From positions 19,957 through 83,956 of the forward strand of contig JACTNA010000026.1 in the NCBI GenBank assembly GCA_014584315.1: 64,000 nucleotides of DNA, read 5' to 3'. Source of the stretch: Planctomycetota bacterium (lineage in GTDB: Bacteria; Planctomycetota; Phycisphaerae; Phycisphaerales; UBA1924). Position 1 is the stretch's first letter; every line of letters begins with the position of its first letter. A program made the translations under genes and the position numbers. Positions 40,707-50,561 of this stretch are shown here, piece after piece. The notes beneath the pieces were generated by a model. The model ran no database searches. It was given only the letters and a program-made list of their open reading frames with translations, and was not told the DNA's origin.

Positions 40707-42050
40707 TTACGCTTGCGAGACGTGCCGCTCGGCAGGTGTCGCCCGCAGCGCGATGTCACGCCGATAGACCATGCCCTCGAAGCGGATACGCCCGCACGCC
40801 TCGTAGGCCCGCTCGCGCGCTTCCGCCAGCGACTCGCCCAGCGCGGTCACGCCGAGCACGCGTCCGCCGGCCGTCACGACACGTCCCCGCTCATCGAGTT
40901 TCGTCCCCGCGTGGTAGACGGTCACGCCCTCGACCTCGCCCGCCTCGCCCAGTCCCTCAATGGGCACGCCGGTGCGCGGCGACTCAGGGTACCCCTCGCT
41001 CGCCAGCACGACGCACACCGACGGGCGCGGGTCCCAATCCAGGTCCACCTCGTCCAGCCGTCGATCGCACGCGGCGATCAACGTCCGCAGCAGGTCGCCT
41101 CGGAACCGCGACATCAGCGGCTGGCACTCCGGATCGCCGAACCGCGTGTTGAACTCCAGCACCTTCGGCCCGCCGGGCGTGAGCATCAGGCCCGCGTAGA
41201 GCACGCCGCAGAACTCGATCCCTTCGCGCCGCAGCGCATCGACCGTCGGAACCAGGATCTGCCGTTCGACCCGCGACATCAGGTCGTCGTCGATCTCCTC
41301 GGCCGGGCAGAACGCCCCCATCCCGCCCGTGTTCGGGCCGACGTCGCCGTCGAGGAGCCGCTTGTGGTCCTGGCACGGCGGCAGGACGTGGATGCTCCGC
41401 CCGTCCACCAGCGCGAGCACCGAGACCTCCCGCCCCTTCAGCCGCTCCTCGATGACGACCGTGCGGCCGGCCTCGCCGAAGACCCGCCGCCGCATGATCC
41501 GGTCGATGGCCACGCGGGCCTCGTCAAGGGACTCGGGCACGACGACGCCCTTGCCCTTCGCCAGCCCCGCCGCCTTGATGACCTGCGGCTCGTCGCGCGA
41601 TTCCAGGAACGCGACGGCCGCCTCGGGGTCGCTGAACGCCCGCCCTTCCGCGGTCGGGATGGCCGCACCCCGCATCAACTGCTTCGCCCACGCCTTGTCG
41701 GCCTCGAGCCGCGCGCCGTCCGCGCCCGGGCCGAACACCCGGCGGTGGGGGGCGCGAAGCGCGTCCGCCCAGCCCTCGGCGAGCGGGTCCTCCGGCCCGA
41801 TGACGACCAGTCCGATGCGCTTGTGGTCGCAGAACTGGACGAGGCGGTAGATCTCGCGCTTGCTCGCCACGAAGTCGATCGGGCGTCCGAGCGACGCCAG
41901 CCCCGCGTTGCCCGGCGTGGCGAGCCAGAGATCGCCCATGGACGACGAGCGGGTCAGGGCGGTCGCCAGCGCGTGCTCACGGCCGCCGCCGCCCACCAGC
42001 AGCACGTTGGTCGGCTCAGCGGTTGGCCCCGGATGGGCGTCGAAAGACAT
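40707..42050 (-). CDS. purD: phosphoribosylamine--glycine ligase
   Basis: VLLVGGGGREHALATAL, PSVCVVLASEGYPESPRTG, GPNTGGMGAFCPAEEI. Confidence 0.95.
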   Translation of the reverse strand: MSFDAHPGPTAEPTNVLLVGGGGREHALATALTRSSSMGDLWLATPGNAGLASLGRPIDFVASKREIYRLVQFCDHKRIGLVVIGPEDPLAEGWADALRAPHRRVFGPGADGARLEADKAWAKQLMRGAAIPTAEGRAFSDPEAAVAFLESRDEPQVIKAAGLAKGKGVVVPESLDEARVAIDRIMRRRVFGEAGRTVVIEERLKGREVSVLALVDGRSIHVLPPCQDHKRLLDGDVGPNTGGMGAFCPAEEIDDDLMSRVERQILVPTVDALRREGIEFCGVLYAGLMLTPGGPKVLEFNTRFGDPECQPLMSRFRGDLLRTLIAACDRRLDEVDLDWDPRPSVCVVLASEGYPESPRTGVPIEGLGEAGEVEGVTVYHAGTKLDERGRVVTAGGRVLGVTALGESLAEARERAYEACGRIRFEGMVYRRDIALRATPAERHVSQA

Positions 42051-42194
42051 CGGAGCGATCATACGGCCGGACTCGCACGCCGCACGGCCCCTCCCGGCCG
42101 CGCCCACCGATCGCTGACGAGACCCGCCGCCGATCGCGTCCCGGACCTGCCGCAGGTTGACCCCCGTTGCGAACAGCCATACGGTTGGCCAGAT

Positions 42195-42268
<74 letters not shown>

Positions 42269-42308
42269 TTCGGTTGCGAAAGCAGCCGGCCCGCTGGTTT
42301 TCAGGGGA

Positions 42309-42336
42309 CGCCGCCGAGAGACCTCGGCGGCGTTTT
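42309..42336 (+). terminator. Rho-independent terminator downstream of tRNA-fMet
   Basis: Perfect 10-bp stem CGCCGCCGAG-AGAC-CTCGGCGGCG followed by TTTT. Confidence 0.85.
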
Positions 42337-42611
42337 CGCGTTCTGACCCACGTTCCGCCAGGGTTGGCGCGGCGGCGCGAAGCGGGATCGGTCTCTGGTC
42401 TTCGGCTTGCGATAACGCGTGGACCCCGCGACTGGCCGCCGACAGGCCGGATTCGGGGGGAAGTCTCGTGGGGTCTCTGTCTCTCGCGCGCCCGGGTTAC
42501 GAGGTAGTCGCGCCTGCGGAGACACCACAACCCCGCCGTTGCGCTGGCTAGGCGGGCGCGACCGTGTCCGATGGGGACCGACCATCTCGGCCTTGATCGC
42601 CAGCCGGACGG

Positions 42612-43232
42612 TCATCTCCCAATCAGAAAATCCTCGACATCATCAACTGAGAGGCTGGAGACACGGCGGCCTCCCTTGATGAACGTGACCGACGAATAGA
42701 ACTGCTCGATCGGAATGAGCTTACCCCGTCGCTCAGCGAATGCCTTGAGCTTGCGGTGGCAGCAGTGGGTCCAAGTGATCAACTCCAGGCTCCAGCCATC
42801 TTCGACGAAGCCCTCAATGTCGTAGAGGAACCCCTCTCCCTTGTAGTACCCCGCGCCATCTCCGGTGCAAAGCACGATCGTGCCCGGATCGTCACGGTGC
42901 TTCCGGACGTGACGGTGCATGCGCAGCTGGATCGCGCTGTCCACGGTTCCGTTCTCACCGGTCTCTGACCGAGGGATCAGCTCGGTCGGCACGTTCAGTT
43001 CCTCTCGGAGGTACTTCCAAACCGAATCGGTCGGAGGCGGCGTGCTTCCGCCCCAGACCACCTCTCGAACCCGGCGCCTTCGGATCGCCAGCTTCAGGAA
43101 GTTCTCGAAGTGCAGGCGAAACGCGCCGCGATCCTCGCGAGCTTTTTGATCAGCGAACCGTTGCCCTTCGTGGAAGATGTTCGAGTTGTCCACATACACC
43201 TGCACCCAGGGTTCGTCTGTGCGCCACGTCAT
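42612..43232 (-). CDS. NYN-domain (PIN-like) putative nuclease
   Basis: VQVYVDNSNIFHEGQ; ETGENGTVDSAIQLRM; DPGTIVLCTGDGAGYY motifs. Confidence 0.75.
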   Translation of the reverse strand: MTWRTDEPWVQVYVDNSNIFHEGQRFADQKAREDRGAFRLHFENFLKLAIRRRRVREVVWGGSTPPPTDSVWKYLREELNVPTELIPRSETGENGTVDSAIQLRMHRHVRKHRDDPGTIVLCTGDGAGYYKGEGFLYDIEGFVEDGWSLELITWTHCCHRKLKAFAERRGKLIPIEQFYSSVTFIKGGRRVSSLSVDDVEDFLIGR

Positions 43233-43364
43233 GGGTCAATGGTAGCGGGCCTGCCAGGCAGCCCATCGCCGCGACCGCGGTCCGCCATGCGCGGCCTTCG
43301 GTGAAACGGCATAGAGGACCTGTAACGGCCGGGCACGGGCTGCCCAGCGAATGGAGTCGCATCC

Positions 43365-43571
43365 TTGGACACCATCGACCCTGAGACGATGACCGCTTCG
43401 GAGCGAGCCGCAGAGGTGGCGAACATCCTCGCCCGCGGCGTGATCCGCGCCGTTCGCATCGCGCGTTCGCGTTCCGCCCGGGACATCGCGCCGGCCGCAG
43501 AATCTTCGACCGACCGACTTGAACTGTCGCCCGATGCCGGCCTCAGTGTCGCCGCGCGGCCCGGGGGTTAG
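43365..43571 (+). CDS. small hypothetical protein upstream of DUF2924/recombinase
   Basis: ORF 68 aa (TTG start; ATG alternative at 43389); co-directional with the recombinase module. Confidence 0.45.
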   Translation: MDTIDPETMTASERAAEVANILARGVIRAVRIARSRSARDIAPAAESSTDRLELSPDAGLSVAARPGG

Positions 43572-43601
43572 GGCTCCGGGCCGATGCACTGAGGAGCCGC
43601 C

Positions 43602-44105
43602 ATGTCGGACACGATCCAGCGCGAACTCGAGGGCCTTGGCCGAATGACGACGGGCGACCTCGTCCGGCGCTACGAGGAACTGCACGGCCAGCAGTGCCGC
43701 ACCAGGCACCGGGCGTATCTCATCCGGAAGATCGCCTGGCGCATCCAGGCGAACGCGGAGGGCGACCTGAGTGAGCGCGCCAGGAAGCGCGCCGCCGAAC
43801 TGGCCAACGGCGCCGAGGCCCGGGTGATGGCCCCGAAGGCCCTGGTCTGCCCGCCGCAACCCGGTGGGACGGTGACGACCATGCGGGCCGTTTCGACCAT
43901 CGCCGTCGATCCCCGCCTGCCGCCCGCGGGTTCCGCGATCGTGCGGCAGTACAAGGGTCGCACGCTCCGCGTCGTCGTTCTGCCCGACGGCCAGGGGTTC
44001 GAACTCGACGGCGAGCGGTACGCGACCTTGACGGCCGTCGCCAAGAAGGTCACCGGGAGCCACATCAACGGCTTCCGGTTCTTCCGGCTCCGGGAGGTCC
44101 GATGA
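43602..44105 (+). CDS. DUF2924-family protein
   Basis: TTGDLVRRYEELHGQQCRTRHRAYLIRKIAWRIQANAEGDLSERARKRAAEL; 4-bp overlap with the downstream recombinase. Confidence 0.8.
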   Translation: MSDTIQRELEGLGRMTTGDLVRRYEELHGQQCRTRHRAYLIRKIAWRIQANAEGDLSERARKRAAELANGAEARVMAPKALVCPPQPGGTVTTMRAVSTIAVDPRLPPAGSAIVRQYKGRTLRVVVLPDGQGFELDGERYATLTAVAKKVTGSHINGFRFFRLREVR

Positions 44106-45700
44106 GCAAGCGATCCCGAGTGCCGGCGACGGTGTCGCCCAACGGCAGCGCCGCGACGGCCCAGCGCCGCGTCCGCTGCGCCATCTACACGCGCAAGAGC
44201 AGCGAAGAGGGCCTGGACCAGGAGTTCAACTCCCTCGACGCCCAGCGCGAGGCGGGCGAGGCGTACATCTCGAGCCAGAAGAACGAGGGGTGGACCTGCC
44301 TGCCCGACCGCTACGACGATGGCGGCTTCTCCGGCGGGAGCATGGAACGCCCGTCGCTCGAGCGGCTGCTCCGGGACGTCGAGGCCGGGAAGATCGACTG
44401 CGTCCTCGTCTACAAGGTGGACCGCCTGAGCCGGTCGCTCCTGGACTTCGCCAGGATCATGGAGGCGTTCGACCGCCGCGGCGTCTCGTTCGTGTCGGTG
44501 ACGCAGCAGTTCAACACCACGAGTTCGATGGGACGGTTGACGCTCAACATCCTGCTCTCCTTCGCCCAGTTCGAGCGAGAGATCATCGGCGAGCGCATCA
44601 GGGACAAGATCGCGGCCCAGAAGCGCCGTGGCAAGTGGGCGGGCGGCGTGCCCGTCCTCGGCTACGACGTGGACCGCTCGGGCGGGAGCCCGCGGCTCGT
44701 CGTCAACGCCCAAGAGGCCGCCCGCGTGCGGGAGATATTCCAGCTGTACCTGGACAAGGGGTCGCTCCAACCGGTGGTGAACGAGCTGGCCCGGCGCGCG
44801 TGGACGAACAAGCGCCGCGTGACTGGCAAGGGCCGGGCGCTGGGCGGCCGGCGGTTCGACAAGGCGACCTTGCACGCCTTCTTGACCAACCCAATCGTCT
44901 CCGGCAAGATCGTCCACAAGGACCAGATCTACGACGGCGAGCACGAGGCTATCGTTGATCCCGCGGTCTTCGACCGCGTCCAAGCCCAGCTCAGGCTCAA
45001 CGGGCGCACGGGCGGCGTCGAAGTCCGGAACAAGTACGGCGCGCTGCTGCGAGGCTTGCTCCGATGCAAGGCCTGCGGCGGGGCGATGACGCACACGTTC
45101 ACCGGGCGGCACGGGCGGTTCTACCGGTACTACCGCTGCGTCGCGGCGATCAAGAACGGCAGCCACGTCTGCCCGGCGAAGACACTCCCCGCGCTGGAGA
45201 TCGAGCGCGTCGTCGTCGACGAGATACGAGCGCTCGGGCAGGACCGTGGCCTTCTGGAGCGCGTCCTGGCCGAGGCGCAGGCGGTGGTCGAAGCCGAGGG
45301 CGCGACACTGCGCCGCGAGCGCAACGAGCTGAAGGTCGAGCTGGCACGCCTTGACCGCGACCTTCGATCCTTCGTCGCCGACGAGGCGCCCACAACCGGC
45401 GTCACGGGTCTCCTGGCCCACTTGCACGAGCGGATCACCGCCGCGCGGTTGAGGCTGCCTGAGCTGGACGCCCGCGTCGCGGAGATCGATGCCGGGATGG
45501 TCACGCGCACAGAGGCCGAGGCCGCGCTCCGCGACTTCGATGCCGTCTGGAGCAATCTAATCCCGCGCGAGCAGGCGCGGCTCCTGCGGCTGCTGCTCTC
45601 CTCCGTCGAGTACGACGCGGCCGCTGGCACCGTCGCGGTGACGTTCCGGCCCACAGGGATCGCGGCGCTCTGTAGGCGCCGGTTGGAGGACGTGGCATGA
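44102..45700 (+). CDS. large serine recombinase (resolvase N-terminus, recombinase domain, zinc ribbon, coiled coil)
   Basis: CAIYTRKSSEEGLDQEFNSLDAQREAGEAYI...VYKVDRLSRSLLDFARIMEAF; LLRCKACGGAMTHTFTGRHGRFYRYYRC. Confidence 0.93.
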   Translation: MSKRSRVPATVSPNGSAATAQRRVRCAIYTRKSSEEGLDQEFNSLDAQREAGEAYISSQKNEGWTCLPDRYDDGGFSGGSMERPSLERLLRDVEAGKIDCVLVYKVDRLSRSLLDFARIMEAFDRRGVSFVSVTQQFNTTSSMGRLTLNILLSFAQFEREIIGERIRDKIAAQKRRGKWAGGVPVLGYDVDRSGGSPRLVVNAQEAARVREIFQLYLDKGSLQPVVNELARRAWTNKRRVTGKGRALGGRRFDKATLHAFLTNPIVSGKIVHKDQIYDGEHEAIVDPAVFDRVQAQLRLNGRTGGVEVRNKYGALLRGLLRCKACGGAMTHTFTGRHGRFYRYYRCVAAIKNGSHVCPAKTLPALEIERVVVDEIRALGQDRGLLERVLAEAQAVVEAEGATLRRERNELKVELARLDRDLRSFVADEAPTTGVTGLLAHLHERITAARLRLPELDARVAEIDAGMVTRTEAEAALRDFDAVWSNLIPREQARLLRLLLSSVEYDAAAGTVAVTFRPTGIAALCRRRLEDVA

Positions 45701-46089
45701 CCACCGTCACCCGCCCGATCCACTTCGCCATCCAGGGTCGGCGAAAGCGGGCGATGGTCGCGCCCGCCCCCGAGCCAGTCGTCCCGCCGGGGCGCGTGCC
45801 CCGCGTTGCACGGCTGATGGCGCTGGCGATCCGGTTCGACGAACTCCTGCGGGAGGGTGCGGTGCCGAACCTGTCGGAGTTGGCACGGCTGGTCCACGTC
45901 ACGCAGCCGCGGATGACGCAGATCATGAACCTCCTACACCTGGCGCCGGACATCCAGGAGGAGATCCTGTTCCTCCCGCTGACGACGGAGGGCCGGGACC
46001 CGATCCACGAGCACATGCTGCGCGACGTGACCGGCGCCGTGTCCTGGCGGGAACAGCGGCGACGGTGGACGGCCCTGCGCGGTCGGTGA
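45697..46089 (+). CDS. small HTH protein associated with the recombinase
   Basis: LSELARLVHVTQPRMTQIMNLLHLAPDIQEEIL helix-turn-helix; 4-bp overlap with the recombinase. Confidence 0.7.
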   Translation: MTTVTRPIHFAIQGRRKRAMVAPAPEPVVPPGRVPRVARLMALAIRFDELLREGAVPNLSELARLVHVTQPRMTQIMNLLHLAPDIQEEILFLPLTTEGRDPIHEHMLRDVTGAVSWREQRRRWTALRGR

Positions 46090-46093
46090 CCTA

Positions 46094-46249
46094 CTACTTC
46101 TTCTTGTCGTAGCGGCCAGAGTCGCCGTGCCCCTTCTTGGGCATGATCTCGACCGATGAATTCCTGCGGTCGGCCTTGGCCGCGGCGACTGACTTGAGCC
46201 GGCCGGTGTCATCGTCGCGCCCGATCTTGAAACCCTTCGCCTTCGACAT
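46094..46249 (-). CDS. small basic hypothetical protein (51 aa)
   Basis: MSKAKGFKIGRDDDTGRLKSVAAAKADRRNSSVEIMPKKGHGDSGRYDKKK; convergent with the upstream module. Confidence 0.45.
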   Translation of the reverse strand: MSKAKGFKIGRDDDTGRLKSVAAAKADRRNSSVEIMPKKGHGDSGRYDKKK

Positions 46250-46455
46250 TGCAGGTCTCTCCGTAGGTATCCGCGATACCGAACCGACCCCGTCCGCGAC
46301 GGAATCGATTGGCCCGGAATCGGCCGGCTTGCGGTCCGGCGACCCACAGGTTATCATCACGTCAACTGTTTGGCAAACGCGGACGATCTTGCTGCCCGGT
46401 GGTCGGGTCTCAGGCGGGGTCCGGAGCGTTGCCCCGGTATCGTGGGTCGCCCGTC

Positions 46456-49400
46456 ATGCCAAACGCCCCGTTCCAGCCCGGCCAGACCCTCATCGGCCCG
46501 CTCTTTAGCGAGCCCGTCCGCGTGGAAACTGTAGGGCACGCGGGCGCCGACGCGTGGGCGGTCGGCGTCGTCGGCACCCAGACCGAGCGGTTCCGGCGGG
46601 TCACTCTGACTACGGCCGACGTGTCGTCGATCCGAATCGTCGAGGACCGTCGCGGCCTTGATGGCGACGGGGCCCTCTTGCGCCTTGGCGTGCAGGCGTA
46701 CTCCCTCGGGATCGCGCACGAGTTCGATCCGTATTTCGGCCTCTCCATCTCGCGCGTCGACCCGCTGCCGCACCAGCTGGAGGCGGTGTACGACTACCTG
46801 CTCAAGTTGCCGCGGGTGCGGTTCCTGCTTGCGGACGATGCCGGTGCGGGCAAGACCGTGATGGCGGGCCTTCTGCTCCGGGAACTCAAACTGCGAGGGT
46901 TGGCCGAACGCGTCCTGATCGTCGTGCCCGCGAACCTCGCCTTTCAGTGGCAGCGCGAACTCAAGGAGAAGTTCGACGAGAAGTTCCTCGTCCTCAAGGG
47001 CGGGGACATCCGCGACCAGTTCGGTGTGAACCAGTGGCTTGAGCAGAAGCAGATCATCACGTCGCTGGACCTCGCCAAGCGAACCGAGATCCTCCCGGGC
47101 CTGCGCCAGGTGAACTGGGACCTGGTGATCGTTGACGAGGCGCACCGGATGTCGTGGTCTCCGCCGGCGCGAAAGACCGCTCGCTATGCCCTTGGCGAGA
47201 TGCTGCGGGACACGACAGACCACGTCCTCCTGCTGACGGCGACGCCGCACAAGGGCGACCCCACGAACTTCAGTCTGTTCCTGCAGTTGCTCGACGCGGA
47301 CGTGTACGCCGACGTGAAGTCGATTCACGAAGCGATGGACCGCCGGCGCGCTCCGTTCTACCTCCGGCGAACCAAGGAGGCGATGATCCACTTCCCGGAG
47401 CGCCAGGCGGACGGGTCGTGGGTGGCCAAGCCGATCTTCACCAAGCGCATCCCGCACACGGCCGACTTCACGATCGACGGTGCGGAGTTCGAGTTGTACC
47501 GTGATGTGACCCGCTTCGTAAAGCGGCAGAGCGCCGGGGCCGCGCAGAACGAGGACGACCCCCGTGCCCGGGCCGTCGCCTTCCTGATGGCCCTTTACCA
47601 GCGCCGGCTGGCGTCGAGCGCCCGTGCGATGCGCTGCTCCCTGGAAAACCGGGCCCGCCGCCTCGAGGCGGGTCTGAAACGCGCCGCCGAGCTGGCCCGC
47701 GTCGCGCCGCCAGACTTGCCCGACCCCGAGGAACTGGAGGAGATGGAGGAAGGTGAGCGCGAGCGCCTCGAGGAACTGATCGAGGCGATCTCCCTATCGG
47801 CCAACGCCGACCAGATTCAGGAGGAGATCCGCGAACTGCGTGACCACGCGGCCAACGCGCTGGCGATCGAGGAGAGCGGCGCGGAGGCGAAGCTGTCCAA
47901 GTTGAAGACGGTGATGCACGAGCAGGGCTTCTTCGATCACCCGGACAAGCGGCTGCTGATCTTCACCGAGTTCAAGGACACGCTGGACTACCTGGTGGAG
48001 AAGCTGACCGCATGGGGCTTCCGCGTCGGGTTCATCCACGGCGGCATGAAGCCCGGCTCCCGCGACGAGCCCGGCTCGCGCCTCTACGCGGAGCAACAGT
48101 TCCGGGAGGGTGCGATCCAGGTGCTGGTCGCCACCGAGGCAGCGGGCGAGGGCATCAACCTCCAGGTCTGCAACATCCTCTTCAACTACGACATCCCGTG
48201 GAATCCCAATCGCCTGGAACAGCGGATGGGCCGCATCCACCGCTACGGCCAGCGGAAGAACTGCCTCATCTTCAACTTCGTCGCCACCAACACGATCGAG
48301 GGGCGGGTGCTTCAGCGCCTGCACGAGAAACTCCAGGAGATACGCAACGCCCTGGACGATGACGCGGTCTTCAACGTGGTCGGTGAGATCCTCCCGGCCG
48401 CGCACGTCGAGCGCGTCCTCCGCGACTATTACGCCGGGCGCATGGGGGAGGAGGACCTCGAAGATCGGCTGCTGCGGAACGTGGACGAGGGGCGTTTCCG
48501 CGCCATCTGCCACAACGCGCTGGAGGGGCTGGCGTCGAAGAAGCTGAACCTCGCCATGCTGATCGAGCGTCGCGCCCGCGCCCAGGAGCGCCGCGTGGTG
48601 CCGGAGACCATCGCCCGATTCCTGGCGGAGTCCGCTCCGCACGCCAGCCTGGAACTCAAGCCAGTGGGCAACCTGCCACACGCGTTCGACCCGGGCCGAA
48701 CGCCCGTGAGCCTGAAGCGATACGAGCGCGAGAGCGACTGGCGCATGTCGGCGCTGACGACGAGGTACCCGCGTCTCTCCACTGACCGCGATACGGCGGA
48801 GAGGAATGCCCTGGAGTGGGTCACGCCGGGGCATCCGTTGTTTGAGGCCGTCCGCCGACACACCCTGCATCTGGCCGACGATGCCTTTAAGAAGGGCGCC
48901 TGCTTCCACTCCCTCGCCCACGAGGCCCCAGCGCGGATCGACTTCTACCGGGCGCGCGTCGTCGATGGGCTCGGCCACATCATCCACGAGCGGCTGTTCG
49001 CCGTCGAGATCGGCGCGGAGGGCGAACCCCGCCTCCGCGAGCCGTCGGTTCTCGGCGACCTGATCCCAGCGAACCATCCGCCGGTCAGCCTGCCCGCAGT
49101 GACCGCCGCGCCCGAGGCGACGCAGTGGCTTCAGGACAACGCCTTCGGCCTGTTCCTCGAAGAGGTCCGCGCGGACCGGCTCGAGGAGGTCATCCGCGTC
49201 GAGCAGCACATCGAACTCTCGCTCACCGAACTGCTGCACAAGGTGGACCAGGAGATCGGGAAGGCCGCGGCGGAGGTGGAGAAGGGCGTCCAGGGCGCGG
49301 AGGGCCGGCTCAAGCAGGCCGAGGACCGGCACTCCGAGTTGATGGCCCGTCGGGAGCGCCGGCGGCGGGAACTGGAACAGCAGCGCTCCGTCACCCTCCA

Positions 49401-49854
49401 GGGTGTGGAGCGGTTCACGAGCGTGCTCGTGTTGCCCCACCCAGCCCGCGAGGCCCCGGACGTCCGCAACCTGCGATCCAACCCGGAGACCGAGGCGACG
49501 GCCATGCGGGTGGTCGTGGAGTACGAGGCGGCGCAGGGCCGCCAGGCCTATGACGTCAGCGAGAAGAACCTCGGCTACGACATCACCAGCCTCGACCTTG
49601 CCTCGGGCGAACTCCGGCTCATCGAGGTGAAGGGGATTGGCGGCGAGTCCGGGAGCATTCTGCTCACACCCAACGAGCACCGCGTAGCCCAGGACCGGCG
49701 CGACTGCTACTGGCTGTACATCGTCAAGAACTGTGACGCGCGGCCAGAGGTCGTCCCCTTCAAGGATCCCGCACAGCTGCCCTGGGGCGAAGTCGTGAAG
49801 GTGCAGCACTACGCGATCACGCTGAAGGACCTCTCCCGGCCCCGCGAGGATTGA
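46456..49854 (+). CDS. SNF2/SF2 helicase with C-terminal DUF3883 domain
   Basis: LLADDAGAGKTVMAGLLLREL, LVIVDEAHRMSW, LEQRMGRIHRYGQ; C-terminal NLGYDITSLDLASGELRLIEVKGIGGESGSILLTPNEHRVAQ...YWLYIVKN. Confidence 0.9.
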   Translation: MPNAPFQPGQTLIGPLFSEPVRVETVGHAGADAWAVGVVGTQTERFRRVTLTTADVSSIRIVEDRRGLDGDGALLRLGVQAYSLGIAHEFDPYFGLSISRVDPLPHQLEAVYDYLLKLPRVRFLLADDAGAGKTVMAGLLLRELKLRGLAERVLIVVPANLAFQWQRELKEKFDEKFLVLKGGDIRDQFGVNQWLEQKQIITSLDLAKRTEILPGLRQVNWDLVIVDEAHRMSWSPPARKTARYALGEMLRDTTDHVLLLTATPHKGDPTNFSLFLQLLDADVYADVKSIHEAMDRRRAPFYLRRTKEAMIHFPERQADGSWVAKPIFTKRIPHTADFTIDGAEFELYRDVTRFVKRQSAGAAQNEDDPRARAVAFLMALYQRRLASSARAMRCSLENRARRLEAGLKRAAELARVAPPDLPDPEELEEMEEGERERLEELIEAISLSANADQIQEEIRELRDHAANALAIEESGAEAKLSKLKTVMHEQGFFDHPDKRLLIFTEFKDTLDYLVEKLTAWGFRVGFIHGGMKPGSRDEPGSRLYAEQQFREGAIQVLVATEAAGEGINLQVCNILFNYDIPWNPNRLEQRMGRIHRYGQRKNCLIFNFVATNTIEGRVLQRLHEKLQEIRNALDDDAVFNVVGEILPAAHVERVLRDYYAGRMGEEDLEDRLLRNVDEGRFRAICHNALEGLASKKLNLAMLIERRARAQERRVVPETIARFLAESAPHASLELKPVGNLPHAFDPGRTPVSLKRYERESDWRMSALTTRYPRLSTDRDTAERNALEWVTPGHPLFEAVRRHTLHLADDAFKKGACFHSLAHEAPARIDFYRARVVDGLGHIIHERLFAVEIGAEGEPRLREPSVLGDLIPANHPPVSLPAVTAAPEATQWLQDNAFGLFLEEVRADRLEEVIRVEQHIELSLTELLHKVDQEIGKAAAEVEKGVQGAEGRLKQAEDRHSELMARRERRRRELEQQRSVTLQGVERFTSVLVLPHPAREAPDVRNLRSNPETEATAMRVVVEYEAAQGRQAYDVSEKNLGYDITSLDLASGELRLIEVKGIGGESGSILLTPNEHRVAQDRRDCYWLYIVKNCDARPEVVPFKDPAQLPWGEVVKVQHYAITLKDLSRPRED

Positions 49855-49857
49855 GCC

Positions 49858-50511
49858 ATGACTCCGGACGACGACAGACGCGACAAGATTCTGCGGTTCC
49901 TCTACCAGCGCCACAAGACCACGCGTGGCATCAACAAGATCCCGATCGGCATCCGAGACCTTCAGTCGGAGATGAAAACACAGCACCAGATGTCTCAGGC
50001 CGAGGTGTCATCAAACCTGGATTACCTGCTCCAGGTCGGTTGGGTCCGTGAGGTGGTCAAAGAGCGATCCTTCACAACGCCAGGCGGGGCAGAGGTCAGC
50101 GCGTCCCAGTCCAAGTACAAGATCTCTGACATCGGCATCAACCATATGGAGAAGGCCACCGTGTTCAAGAAGCCTCAGGCGGCCAGCCAGATCAACATCA
50201 CGAACATCAAGGGCGTCACTGTCCTAGGCGATGGCAACGTGGTCAACGCGCAGTTCACCGATGTCTCTCGCGCCCTCGACGAACTCGACGATGCCATCTC
50301 CCAGAGCCAGACTCTCACGGACGAGCAGAGACTGGACGCCGCCGGAGACCTGTCCACCATCCGCACGCAGATCGCCAAGAAGAACCCCGACCGCACGATC
50401 ATCGGCACCGCGTGGAGTTCCCTCAAGGCCATCGCCACGGCCGGCGGCGTCGTCGGTGCGGTCGAGAAAGTCAGTCAGGTGATTGGTGGGTTCCTGGCCG
50501 GAGGAGGTTGA
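49858..50511 (+). CDS. putative winged-helix protein with beta 'INITNIxGVTVLGDGNVVN' motif and hydrophobic C-terminus
   Basis: N-terminal ~90 aa resembles a wHTH; central ASQINITNIKGVTVLGDGNVVNAQFTDVSRALDELDDAI; C-terminal IIGTAWSSLKAIATAGGVVGAVEKVSQVIGGFL. 3 bp after the helicase. Confidence 0.6.
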   Translation: MTPDDDRRDKILRFLYQRHKTTRGINKIPIGIRDLQSEMKTQHQMSQAEVSSNLDYLLQVGWVREVVKERSFTTPGGAEVSASQSKYKISDIGINHMEKATVFKKPQAASQINITNIKGVTVLGDGNVVNAQFTDVSRALDELDDAISQSQTLTDEQRLDAAGDLSTIRTQIAKKNPDRTIIGTAWSSLKAIATAGGVVGAVEKVSQVIGGFLAGGG

Positions 50512-50561
50512 GCGTTGACAATCGAGGCCTGCATGCGCGCTGACGACCCGGAGCTTGGCAC

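Noticed and set aside
44102-45700. Idea that the recombinase is a transposon resolvase with flanking inverted repeats
   Set aside because: No flanking inverted repeats or transposase were visible; domain layout fits a large serine recombinase/integrase.
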